A stretch of 64,000 bases of DNA, from assembly GCA_016721505.1 (NCBI GenBank), contig JADKHX010000003.1, forward strand, positions 372,001 to 436,000. The letters are read 5' to 3'. The translations under genes and the position numbers were made by a program. Under the pieces are notes generated by a model that did no database searches, had not been told where the DNA came from, and saw nothing but the letters and a program-made list of their open reading frames with translations. Shown piece after piece: positions 1 to 7,521 of the stretch (positions are counted from its first letter, which is position 1; each line of letters begins with the position of its first letter). The stretch is from Rhodocyclaceae bacterium. Lineage in GTDB: Bacteria > Pseudomonadota > Gammaproteobacteria > Burkholderiales > Rhodocyclaceae.

Positions 1-630
1 CGCTAACACTTCGGCAGTGGCTAGCCCAAGTCCGGAAGTTGCGCCGGTAATCAGCACATGGCAATCGCCAAGATAGGCCGATACCGGATTCCACTGCTTG
101 CGTGCGCGGCGATAACCAAGACGGGTGAAGCCAAAAAGACCGGGCAGCAATAATTTGTCACCCAGCGCAACGCTTCGCGATGCCAGCGGCGCGCTCATTT
201 GGTCGTCCAACGCGCGCTTCATGCCAGCCACTGCGCTCTTGCCGACGCGGTCCATCAAGCCCGGAAAGGCGTTGGCGATGAGCCCAAGCGCGGTGGGAAA
301 TTTGAATGTAGCGATGTACTGAATGCGCGTTCCGGTGTTGGTTGCGGTGAACAAAATTTCTTCGACGGCGGTGAATGCTTTCGAGTCCACCCGCATCAAC
401 AGGCGACGCTCCGGTTCCCACGCAATAACCGTGTAGTGCAATGAAAAACCGGCTTTCATGTCGATGCGGAATTCGCTGCCAACACCAAGCGCACCCTCAG
501 TCAGCCGCGTCCCGCGTGCCACCGCAGGATCCCATTCTTCGATCCGGGAAAATTCTGAAATGTAGGCAAATGCCTCGTTGATAGGGCGCGATACTTCGAT
601 AGTTTCGTCAAGTTTGATGGTTCTTGTCAT
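1..630 (-). CDS. SRPBCC-SDR fusion protein (5' part; runs off left edge)
   Basis: Reading the minus strand from an ATG at 630 gives 210 open codons to the window edge. The N-terminal ~150 residues look like an SRPBCC (polyketide cyclase/START-like) domain, with a typical opening of T-I-E-V-S-R-P-I-N-E-A-F-A-Y-I. A basic linker follows, then the start of a Rossmann fold with ITGATSGLG, the NAD(P)-binding TGxxxGxG motif of short-chain dehydrogenases. It is the last visible gene of the folE2-to-SDR operon, 15 bp after the DUF3833 gene. Light-induced operons with cfa and DUF1365 often contain such an SDR, so a role in modifying lipid or isoprenoid material is inferred. The substrate is unknown, and the catalytic Tyr-x3-Lys lies outside the window. 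Confidence 0.85.
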   Translation of the reverse strand, partial: MTRTIKLDETIEVSRPINEAFAYISEFSRIEEWDPAVARGTRLTEGALGVGSEFRIDMKAGFSLHYTVIAWEPERRLLMRVDSKAFTAVEEILFTATNTGTRIQYIATFKFPTALGLIANAFPGLMDRVGKSAVAGMKRALDDQMSAPLASRSVALGDKLLLPGLFGFTRLGYRRARKQWNPVSAYLGDCHVLITGATSGLGLATAEVLA

Positions 631-645
631 TTGAAAATTCACCAA

Positions 646-1224
646 TTATTGGGGTTGCTGCAAATTCCGTCGCTTCAATGTCAGCGTGACCTCACCAAGT
701 TTCACACCGTACTTACTCATCACCGAACGGTTTAGCAAAACCTGGTCGTCAACCAGATACATCCAATCATCAAAATCGACATTAACGATGTCACCGTCAA
801 CATTGAGCGCCAGCACATAACGCCAGCGCAAGGCGTTGCCAGACGCCTGTCCGAGCGCTTCTCCGATTACATCATCGGCGCGCCCGACGAAGTGGCCGTT
901 ACCCATGTCTTGCAAACGCCAAACGCGCCGTGCCGGGTTGCCGCTGGCGCCGCCGTCGGACCAGGTGAAACGCTCGTCAAGCGTACCTTGCGCGCCTTCC
1001 CAGTGCGTGGCTATGGTGACGGTGAAGCGCTTAATTACTTTGCCGGAGCGGTCTTGAAACATTCCCCAACCGTCAAGTGTGCCGGAAAAGTATTGACGCA
1101 TATTGAAGGTCGGTGTCTCGTTTCGGTATTGCTCAACTTGCACGTTGGAACAACTGGTGAGCGTGATCAATACAGTGAGTGCAGCGGCGATCTGACGCAA
1201 TGGTCTATATGGCAAGTGCTGCAT
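646..1224 (-). CDS. DUF3833 family lipoprotein
   Basis: 192 residues starting MQHLPYRPLRQ. A hydrophobic signal segment ends in a lipobox LTSC near residue 25, so the mature protein should be lipid-anchored. The body (FSGTLDGWGMFQDRSG, and a later RRVWRLQDMGNGHFVGRADDV) matches my recollection of the DUF3833 family, whose biochemical role is unknown. The start overlaps the 3' end of the MFS gene by 20 bp, so the two are probably translationally coupled. Co-occurrence with cfa, DUF1365 and an FAD amine-oxidase-like protein suggests a role in membrane lipid modification, but that is context only. Confidence 0.8.
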   Translation of the reverse strand: MQHLPYRPLRQIAAALTVLITLTSCSNVQVEQYRNETPTFNMRQYFSGTLDGWGMFQDRSGKVIKRFTVTIATHWEGAQGTLDERFTWSDGGASGNPARRVWRLQDMGNGHFVGRADDVIGEALGQASGNALRWRYVLALNVDGDIVNVDFDDWMYLVDDQVLLNRSVMSKYGVKLGEVTLTLKRRNLQQPQ

Positions 1225-2509
1225 CTTTCTCTCCTTCCAGATCGTCGCGCCAGCGCCACACCAGCCCTAGCGAAATTGCCTTAATCAGCGCTGGTAGCAG
1301 GGCGTAAACAGCCGCAAGTGCGAGCAATCCATGTGATGACAGCGTGTCACCAGCACCAACTGACATGCTGGTAGCGTGGTAGCCCCCCAAGCTCACCAGC
1401 GGCAATGCGATTCCGGCGGCCAATGCGAGATTGAACTTGGTGACGAAATTCCAAATGCCGAAATACGCACCTGCGCCGCCAAGGGCCTTTCCATCGCGTC
1501 GACCATCAGCTAATCGGTCGGCAAGCAGCGCTGGAGGCAGTGCCAACTCGGCACCTAAGGCGGCGCCACTCGCTGCGCAAATGATGGCGAATGAAATGCC
1601 ATCGCCAGTCGGTAAAAAGAATGCCCAGACAAAACTGCAAATGGCTAGCAGCATGCTGGCAGACCACGCGCGCACTTTACCGATGCGTTGCGCCAACTTT
1701 ACCCACAGCGGCAGTGCCAGTCCGCCGCTTACGAAATAGATCGCCAGAAATCCACCCTGCCACGACTCTAGCTGTAGCACGTCGGCGATAAAAAATAGCA
1801 CCAGTGTGGCCGGGATTGCGGAGGCGATGCCGCCCACCGCTAGCACTATCAACAGGCGACGAAAGCGCTGGTCGTGAAAAACAATCCGCCACGGGGTGCT
1901 GGTCGCGGCGCTGACCGGCAGCGTGGCACTGACCGGCGTGCCCCGTAGCGTGATCAATGCAGCGATAGCCAATAGTGGAACGAATAGCCAGGCGAGAAAT
2001 TGCAGCGCAGTGGCTGTATCGTCGGCCAAGATTGCCGGTAAGCTGGCCGCCAGCACTACGCCGCCAAGCGAGCAGAATTCGCGGATGCTGGTCACTTGCA
2101 CACGCTCTTGCGACGATGAGCCGAGTTCGGCACCCCATGCGTGATAGTTGATGGTGGCAAGACTGTAGCCAAGAAAAGTCACTACCAATGCGCCAATTAG
2201 CCACATCGCTTGAGCCGAATCCGGCGGTGCGAGTAGTGCGACCAAACCGATGGCGAGCAGTGGTAGTGCAAGCGCGATCAAGCGACGTCGATTACCGACT
2301 TGATCGCTCCATCGACCAAGTAGTGGATCTATCAAAGCGTCTGCAAATCGGGTGAGCAGAAGTAGCGCACCAACCAAGGCCAAAGGCAGGCCGACGCTGT
2401 CAACATAAAGCCGTGGCACGTAGACATAGAGCGGCAAGGCGGCGAAGGCGAGCGGAAATCCAAGCATGCCATAGGCCAGGATTTGCCAGCTTTTCAGGTC
2501 AGCGTTCAT
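1205..2509 (-). CDS. MFS transporter, GPH/MFS_2-like
   Basis: 434 residues with about 12 hydrophobic segments. Loop 2-3 has the acidic/basic signature RFADALIDPLLGRWSDQVGNRRR, typical of the glycoside-pentoside-hexuronide (GPH) branch of the major facilitator superfamily. It follows the chalcone-isomerase-like gene by 15 bp and overlaps the lipoprotein gene. GPH-type carriers are recurrent partners in cfa/DUF1365 operons; the cargo is unknown, and a lipid or its derivative would fit the neighbours better than a sugar. Residues ~382-391 (S-V-G-A-G-D-T) are encoded by a copy of the dispersed 27-bp repeat, close to the C-terminal membrane segments. Confidence 0.8.
   Translation of the reverse strand: MNADLKSWQILAYGMLGFPLAFAALPLYVYVPRLYVDSVGLPLALVGALLLLTRFADALIDPLLGRWSDQVGNRRRLIALALPLLAIGLVALLAPPDSAQAMWLIGALVVTFLGYSLATINYHAWGAELGSSSQERVQVTSIREFCSLGGVVLAASLPAILADDTATALQFLAWLFVPLLAIAALITLRGTPVSATLPVSAATSTPWRIVFHDQRFRRLLIVLAVGGIASAIPATLVLFFIADVLQLESWQGGFLAIYFVSGGLALPLWVKLAQRIGKVRAWSASMLLAICSFVWAFFLPTGDGISFAIICAASGAALGAELALPPALLADRLADGRRDGKALGGAGAYFGIWNFVTKFNLALAAGIALPLVSLGGYHATSMSVGAGDTLSSHGLLALAAVYALLPALIKAISLGLVWRWRDDLEGEKDAALAI
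1339..1365 (+). repeat. dispersed 27-bp repeat, copy 1 (in MFS gene)
   Basis: Left arm ACAGCGTGTCAC followed by the invariant core CAGCACCAACT and GACA. It is antisense to the MFS gene, which reads the complement as S-V-G-A-G-D-T without interruption. Confidence 0.85.
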
Positions 2510-2524
2510 TGCAAAACGAAAGGC

Positions 2525-3073
2525 TTAGCTTGCCCCCAGCAGGCGCGTACGCAAGGCCGGTTCGCTAGTGCGTTCGTCTAGCCAAATAGAAAAGAATGCA
2601 CGGGCTAGTTCAGCATCCTCGATCCGCCCGGTTAACTTTCCTTGATGGTAAAAATCGGCGCCGCGTGCAGGCAGATGTACGCCAACAATCACGTCATTTT
2701 TTTGCACATTCGGGAAAACCTTTTCCAACTCAATTTTCCAACGTGCCAGACGCTGCTCATCGACCTTGCCGAGTCGCTGAATTTCTTCCATGCTGGCCTG
2801 AACAAGTGCTTGCGCCGAAATATTGCGCGCGTAGCGAAGCTCAAGCGCAAAGCTTCGGTCAAATACCAGGCGCGCATCGACAGCGGCGACTACACCACGC
2901 GACCATAGATTAGCTTCGTAAAGTTTCAGGCCGAACCAGCGCATTTCGCCCTGACCTTGCACTTTCCAATCATTGGCATCCCGGGTAATCGGCTCTGGCA
3001 ACGCCGCCCCAACGTAGCCTGCGATGAGGGTAAGACCCAGTCCGGCAAGCGATTTCCGCATGCGCGCTTTCAT
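2525..3073 (-). CDS. chalcone isomerase-like secreted protein
   Basis: 182 residues. I place the start at the ATG whose first bases overlap the cfa stop codon (ATGA, 3070-3073) rather than at the upstream ATG inside cfa, because the reading MKARMRKSLAGLGLTL then begins with a clean signal peptide. The mature part (MRWFGLKLYEANLWS, then FALELRYARNISAQ and FFSIWLDERT near the end) fits the bacterial chalcone-isomerase-like family. Those proteins share the fold of plant chalcone isomerase and fatty-acid-binding proteins but have no established reaction. Its position in the operon suggests periplasmic binding of a fatty acid or lipid product. Confidence 0.75.
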   Translation of the reverse strand: MKARMRKSLAGLGLTLIAGYVGAALPEPITRDANDWKVQGQGEMRWFGLKLYEANLWSRGVVAAVDARLVFDRSFALELRYARNISAQALVQASMEEIQRLGKVDEQRLARWKIELEKVFPNVQKNDVIVGVHLPARGADFYHQGKLTGRIEDAELARAFFSIWLDERTSEPALRTRLLGAS

Positions 3074-4332
3074 TTGCGGGTTGGCTCGGATCGCTCGAGC
3101 AGATAGTGGTAAACGTCGGTCGCGCCGGAGCGAAATCCAGCTTCGCAATACGCCAAATAGAAGCGCCATAGACGGCGGAAGCGTTCATCAAATCCTTGCG
3201 CTGAAATTTGCGGCCACGCGGCTTCAAAGTTTTGATGCCATTGCGCCAGTGTGCGTGCATAGTCGATGCCAAAAGCCGATGCGGCTTTGACTTGCAAGTT
3301 GGTGCTGGTGACACGCCGTTCAAATTCGGCTGGCGAGGGCAACATGCCGCCGGGGAAGATATGCCGTTGGATGAAGTCAGTACCGCGCCGATAGGCTTTG
3401 AAACGATCGTTGGCGATAGTGATGGTTTGCACCACGGCGCGTCCGCCGGGCTTGAGGCAGCGCTCCAACTGGCTGAAATAACTTGGCCAGAATTGCTCAC
3501 CCACTGCCTCGAACATTTCTATCGACACGATATGCTCGTACTGGTCTTTTACGTCACGATAGTCGAGCAAGGAAAACTTTGCTGTCGCAGAAAAACACTC
3601 ACGCGTCGCCCGTTCTCTTGACCACGCCAGTTGGGAAGGAGACAGCGTAATGCCGTGAACGATGCAGCCAAATTCGGTGGTTGCGATTTCGGCGAAGCCA
3701 CCCCAGCCACAACCGATTTCTAAGATTGCATCACCCGGTTTTGGATTCAGCAATTCGAGTACGCGCAGGTATTTTTTCCGCTGTGCATCGGCTAAGCTTA
3801 AGTCTGGATTTTCGCCAAATAGCGCTGCCGAATAGCTCATCGATTCATCGAGCCAAAGCCGATAAAACTCGTTGCCTAAATCGTAGTGCGCAAGGATGTT
3901 GCGCTTTGCGCCGGCATGTGTGTTTCTGCGCAAAAGATGGCGAAGGCGATGCCCTAAAACTGGCAACCAACTGCCATGGACCGCACGTGCCAATTGCGCG
4001 CGGTTTTGCGCCAGTAAAGTCAGTAGTTCTGCGAGCTCGTCGCTGTGCCAATCGCCGTCTATCCAACTTTCGGCAAAGCCAATATCCCCCTCGGCCAATG
4101 TGCGTCGAAATACCCGCTCATTGGTCACCATCAGGTTGGCGCGCTCCGGGCCGCTACCTAGTATTGTGCTTTGACCGTTTGGCAAGCACAGCCGCACGCT
4201 GCCACCCTCGATATGCTGCAGCAGTTTGATCACAGTGGCAGTGGCGGGTGCGGCAGTTGCAGCGGAAACTGCAGCGGGTACGTTTTGCTCAGACAGCGAT
4301 GGCTGTAGCAAGGGTGAAACGTGGGTATTCAT
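3070..4332 (-). CDS. cfa: cyclopropane-fatty-acyl-phospholipid synthase family methyltransferase
   Basis: 420 residues. The protein has the family hallmark HYDLGNEFYRLWLD at about residues 149-162 and the S-adenosylmethionine loop LEIGCGWGGFAE at about 204-215. Known members transfer a methylene group from SAM onto unsaturated acyl chains of phospholipids; some relatives make methylated or furan fatty acids instead. The start ATG overlaps the DUF1365 stop and the stop overlaps the next start, so coupling is tight. Residues ~338-347 (R-R-V-T-S-T-N-L-Q) come from a 27-bp repeat copy lying between GGMLPSPAEF and AFGIDYARTL, two well-conserved blocks, with no obvious length change. Exact product is uncertain. 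Confidence 0.9.
   Translation of the reverse strand: MNTHVSPLLQPSLSEQNVPAAVSAATAAPATATVIKLLQHIEGGSVRLCLPNGQSTILGSGPERANLMVTNERVFRRTLAEGDIGFAESWIDGDWHSDELAELLTLLAQNRAQLARAVHGSWLPVLGHRLRHLLRRNTHAGAKRNILAHYDLGNEFYRLWLDESMSYSAALFGENPDLSLADAQRKKYLRVLELLNPKPGDAILEIGCGWGGFAEIATTEFGCIVHGITLSPSQLAWSRERATRECFSATAKFSLLDYRDVKDQYEHIVSIEMFEAVGEQFWPSYFSQLERCLKPGGRAVVQTITIANDRFKAYRRGTDFIQRHIFPGGMLPSPAEFERRVTSTNLQVKAASAFGIDYARTLAQWHQNFEAAWPQISAQGFDERFRRLWRFYLAYCEAGFRSGATDVYHYLLERSEPTRK
3293..3319 (-). repeat. dispersed 27-bp repeat, copy 2 (in cfa)
   Basis: Minus-strand copy with arm ACGGCGTGTCAC and core CAGCACCAACT; the right end is TGCA instead of GGCG. It is in sense orientation to cfa and is translated in the frame giving R-V-T-S-T-N. 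Confidence 0.9.
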
Positions 4333-5098
4333 CGTGTGGTCTCTTCAACTGGTGGATTTGGACGGGAATGGAACACGGCGCGTTTGCGCCACAGTTGCAG
4401 GGCTTGCCAATGAATGCGCCAGACCACACCGAGTGTTAATAGCGGCTGGCGAAACAGCGCGCCGCGTATCGCTTTCGATGTCAGCATTTGCGGTGCTCCA
4501 TCAAGCACGGTGGCCAAAACGCGTTCGCCATCTTGCCAATAATCAATATTTACTCGCCGGCGACGCGAGCTCAAATCAAAACGAAAACGATATTCGCCGG
4601 ACACCGGAAAAAATGGCGAGACGTGAAAAACTTTTCGTGCAGTCAAACTGTCTTGCGCGTAGATCGGTCTTTGGTCGGCGTGAGCGACGAGATAGTTGTG
4701 GTGGTCGCCAAAGGTATTGCGCACTTCGCAGAGCACCGCGCGCAGAGCCCCCGTGCGATCGTGGCAAAACCAGAAACTCACCGGATTAAAAACAAATCCG
4801 AGGATGCGTGGAAAGGCTTGCAGCACAATCTCGCCATCCGCTGTCGTGATGCCTTCGGTGGCAAGCAGGGCACGCACCCACGGTTCGGCGGCGCGCCATC
4901 GTGCGCGCCGTGATCGCGGTAACGCAGCGATAGAACCCGTGCCCGCTCAATACCAAACCAGTGATTACTGGCACGATGCAGCGTAGACAGCGGTAAGGCC
5001 AAAAAAAATAGTGGGTACACAAAGTGGTGTGCGGTGGGACTATTGCGCCCGACGAAGCGTGCGTGACTCACCGTTCCAGTGCACAGCATCGGGTTCAT
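4329..5098 (-). pseudogene. DUF1365 family gene, single frameshift
   Basis: The N-terminal half (MNPMLCTGTVSHARFVG, later FVYPLFFLALPLS and RYRDHGAHDGAP) reads in one frame from the ATG at 5098. The C-terminal half (RALLATEGITTADGEIVLQ, RILGFVFNPVSFWFCHD, FHVSPFFPVSGEYRF) reads in another. The switch is at about 4877-4885, where one missing base would restore P-N-R-W-V-R-A-L-L. Apart from this the gene is complete, about 256 codons, and its ends overlap the FAD gene and cfa by ATGA. DUF1365 proteins are uncharacterised but are constant partners of cfa and FAD amine-oxidase-like proteins. This could be a real recent mutation or a sequence error. Confidence 0.8.
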
Positions 5099-6375
5099 GC
5101 ACTACGTTCCAGTTCATGCCGTGTCGTATGCCACGGTGCAATGCAGCCGAGTTGCGCCGCGACTTTCAGCGCGGATGTCAAACCATCTTCGTGAAAACCG
5201 TAGCCGCCCCACGCGCCGCAAAACCAAACCCGGTCTTGGCCTTGAATACTTGCTAGCTGGCCTTGTGCCGCAATTGCCGCCTGATCAAACAATGGGTGCT
5301 GGTAAGCATATTCACCCAGTACTTTTCCGGCATCGGGTTCGATGTGTGGATTCAAGGAAACGATAATTGGTGTACTGACAGGTAGCGGTTGCAAACGGTT
5401 AATCAAATACGAAACACTGACTGATTGCTGGTCAGCGCGGGCTTCCCCCGCCATGTAATTCCATGCCGACCAAATTTTTTCATCGCGCGGCAACAAGCGC
5501 GTATCGGTATGCAATACCGCACGGTTCGCTTGGTAGCGCACCGCACTTAATATTTGTTGTTCAGAGATGCTGGCGTGATGACCCAGAATTCCCAGCGCTT
5601 CGTCACTATGACAAGCCATAACCACTGCATCGAATCGTTCTTGCCGGTTGCCGCTCAGCGTTAAACAGACGGCATCCGCTTCACGCTGCACCGCCAGCAC
5701 CGGCGCGGATAAACGGACATCAGTCAGTTGCGCGGCCATGCGCTCAACATACTGACGACCACCGCCTTCAACTGTGTGCCATTGCGGGCGATCAAAAATT
5801 TGCAGCAAGCCATGGTTGCGACAAAAGCGCACAAATGCGGTCAAGGGATATTCAAGCACCGCTTGGGTCGGGCACGACCAGATCGCTGCTGCCATTGGCA
5901 ACAAATACCAATGACGAAATTCTTCGCTGTATTTTTCTTGTGTCAGATAAGCACCCAGTGTGATGTCAGGCAAGTTGGCGTTTTGGGTGCTGCGATTGAA
6001 TCGCAAGGCATCTTGCAACATGCGCCAAAATCCCGGTCGATGCAGGTTGCGTTTTTGCGCAAACAGGGTTGCCAGGCTTGATCCCGCCCATTCCAAATCG
6101 GGGTTGGAAAGACTGACGGCGAGTGACATGTCGCTCGCCACCGTGGGGACGTCCAAGGCCTCAAACAATGCGGTCAGATTTGGATAAGTGCGGTGATTGA
6201 AAACCAAAAAACCGGTATCCACTGCGCATTCCACCTGATCAACCACCACATCGACGGTGTGCGTATGCCCGCCTAGGTAATCGGCCGCTTCAAACAGAGT
6301 GACGTCATGTTTTTGGCGCAGCAACCATGCCGCGCCAAGGCCTGAAATTCCGCTGCCAACGACTGCGACTTTCAT
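5095..6375 (-). CDS. FAD-dependent amine-oxidase-like protein (cfa-operon type)
   Basis: 426 residues. The N-terminus VAVVGSGISGLGAAWLL, followed by an acidic residue at the end of strand two (FEAADYLGGHTHT), is a dinucleotide-binding fold for FAD. The C-terminal block VWFCGAWGGYGFHEDGLTSA is the second FAD contact of the amine oxidase / protoporphyrinogen oxidase superfamily. Relatives next to DUF1365 and cfa take part in unsaturated or furan fatty acid formation in some proteobacteria, so oxidation of a modified acyl chain is inferred. It lies 99 bp downstream of folE2 with no terminator seen, and overlaps DUF1365 by 4 bp. Confidence 0.85.
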   Translation of the reverse strand: MKVAVVGSGISGLGAAWLLRQKHDVTLFEAADYLGGHTHTVDVVVDQVECAVDTGFLVFNHRTYPNLTALFEALDVPTVASDMSLAVSLSNPDLEWAGSSLATLFAQKRNLHRPGFWRMLQDALRFNRSTQNANLPDITLGAYLTQEKYSEEFRHWYLLPMAAAIWSCPTQAVLEYPLTAFVRFCRNHGLLQIFDRPQWHTVEGGGRQYVERMAAQLTDVRLSAPVLAVQREADAVCLTLSGNRQERFDAVVMACHSDEALGILGHHASISEQQILSAVRYQANRAVLHTDTRLLPRDEKIWSAWNYMAGEARADQQSVSVSYLINRLQPLPVSTPIIVSLNPHIEPDAGKVLGEYAYQHPLFDQAAIAAQGQLASIQGQDRVWFCGAWGGYGFHEDGLTSALKVAAQLGCIAPWHTTRHELERSA

Positions 6376-6474
6376 TGATCACACTGCCTTATCCATTGGT
6401 GCATTGGGATGTGCGGCGAGAGCAGGCGCGCTCGTGCCGTGTTTCGCGTAAGGTGGCCTTGGCCAGTCAATCGA

Positions 6475-7275
6475 TCAAGCATTGGTGCCTTCGATCAACG
6501 CATAGGCGGAGTGGTTGTGAATAGACTCGAAATTCTCTGAGGCCACTGACCATTTCCAAATTCTCGGATCGGCTTTCAGGCGTAGCGCGATGTCACGTAC
6601 CAAGTCTTCGACAAATTTCGGATTGTCATAAGCGCGTTCGGTCACCCACTTCTCGTCAGGGCGTTTGAGTAATCCGAATACTTCACAAGAGGCTTCCTCT
6701 TCACCAATCCGTATCAGTTCTTCAATAGCCATCTGTTCGTGGAGTTGGACACGCAAGGTGAGATGCGAGCGTTGGTTGTGCGCGCCATAGTCTGAAATTT
6801 TCTTGGAGCATGGACATAAGCTGGTTACAGGAACCACCACCGTCAAAGCCATGCTGACTTGTTGAGCATGATTCGACCAAAGCTCTATGGTGGTATCGAC
6901 ATCTAACAAGCTGGCAACACCGGAAACCGGGGCTAGTTTTCGAATGAAGTAGGGGAACTTCAGCTCGATACGACCGGAATCGGCTTGCAGCAAGGACAGC
7001 ATGTCCACCACCATCTGACGCAGCGCACCGATACTCGTGACTTCGCGTGGCTGCTCGAGCAGCTCAACGAAGCGCGACATATGAGTACCCTTAACTTCGG
7101 GCGATAAGCCTACTGTCATCGCTAATGTGGCGACGGTAGATTGCGTTGCTCCATTTGCGTCGAGCAGCGCCAGTGGATAGCGCAAGCCTTTAACGCCAAC
7201 CTGTTGAATGGCCAACTGGCGGGTGTCAGGACTACCTTGCACGTCAGGCAGCAAGAATCGATCTGGGGCGTTCAT
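6475..7275 (-). CDS. folE2: GTP cyclohydrolase IB (FolE2 type)
   Basis: 266 residues. It has the type IB signature CPCSKKISDYGAHNQRSH at about 154-171, with the metal-ligand Cys154, and the conserved AYDNPKFVEDLVRD block near 215-228. The enzyme converts GTP to dihydroneopterin triphosphate, the first step of folate and pterin synthesis. FolE2 differs from zinc-dependent FolE and can use other metals. An AAGGAAG ribosome-binding site lies 7 bp before the ATG. It heads the minus-strand operon and faces the CarH/LitR-type regulator across three palindromes. Pterin supply is plausible for light-responsive flavoproteins or photolyases, an inference from context. Confidence 0.93.
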   Translation of the reverse strand: MNAPDRFLLPDVQGSPDTRQLAIQQVGVKGLRYPLALLDANGATQSTVATLAMTVGLSPEVKGTHMSRFVELLEQPREVTSIGALRQMVVDMLSLLQADSGRIELKFPYFIRKLAPVSGVASLLDVDTTIELWSNHAQQVSMALTVVVPVTSLCPCSKKISDYGAHNQRSHLTLRVQLHEQMAIEELIRIGEEEASCEVFGLLKRPDEKWVTERAYDNPKFVEDLVRDIALRLKADPRIWKWSVASENFESIHNHSAYALIEGTNA

Positions 7276-7330
7276 TGTGTCTTCCTTGATGAGTGTGGTC
7301 AGGGAGTTTCGTTCAGTCAGCCATGCCTAA

Positions 7331-7345
7331 TTTGTCGTAGACAAA
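7331..7345. promoter_or_regulatory. putative CarH/LitR operator 1 (folE2-proximal)
   Basis: Perfect 6-bp inverted repeat TTTGTC-GTA-GACAAA, 55 bp upstream of the folE2 start. The arms are identical to those of the sites at 7443 and 7507. Regulators of the adjacent family commonly autoregulate through palindromes in the divergent promoter region. Confidence 0.7.
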
Positions 7346-7442
7346 TTTCGGTATTCGGAATTAACCGTGGTAACCACAATAAAATTGGCGATTGGTCCAA
7401 TCTGCTCACGAACAATCGATAATATGAAGGCGGTTTCATCGG

Positions 7443-7457
7443 TTTGTCCTAGACAAA
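7443..7457. promoter_or_regulatory. putative CarH/LitR operator 2
   Basis: TTTGTC-CTA-GACAAA, extended to 7-bp arms by a flanking G and C (7442-7458). It overlaps the best -35 candidate for the regulator gene (TAGACA, 7450-7455). Confidence 0.7.
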
Positions 7458-7478
7458 CTGAAAACTAAGTCGTAAGAT
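7450..7478 (+). promoter_or_regulatory. candidate sigma-70 promoter for the litR-like gene
   Basis: TAGACA (5 of 6 to TTGACA) is followed by a 17-bp spacer and TAAGAT (4 of 6 to TATAAT). The -35 lies inside operator 2, so a repressor bound there would block polymerase. The -10 is weak, so this is tentative. Confidence 0.35.
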
Positions 7479-7506
7479 AGTCACCAGTTGAGGTGTTGTC
7501 AACTAA

Positions 7507-7521
7507 TTTGTCATGGACAAA
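7507..7521. promoter_or_regulatory. putative CarH/LitR operator 3, overlapping the regulator start codon
   Basis: TTTGTC-ATG-GACAAA. The three-base spacer of the palindrome is itself the ATG at 7513-7515 of the regulator gene. A second in-frame ATG at 7525 lies just outside the palindrome and could be the real start. Confidence 0.65.

Noticed and set aside
7371..7378. Short palindrome GTGGTAACCAC in the folE2/litR region
   Set aside because: Single occurrence with no partner; kept apart from the three matching operators.
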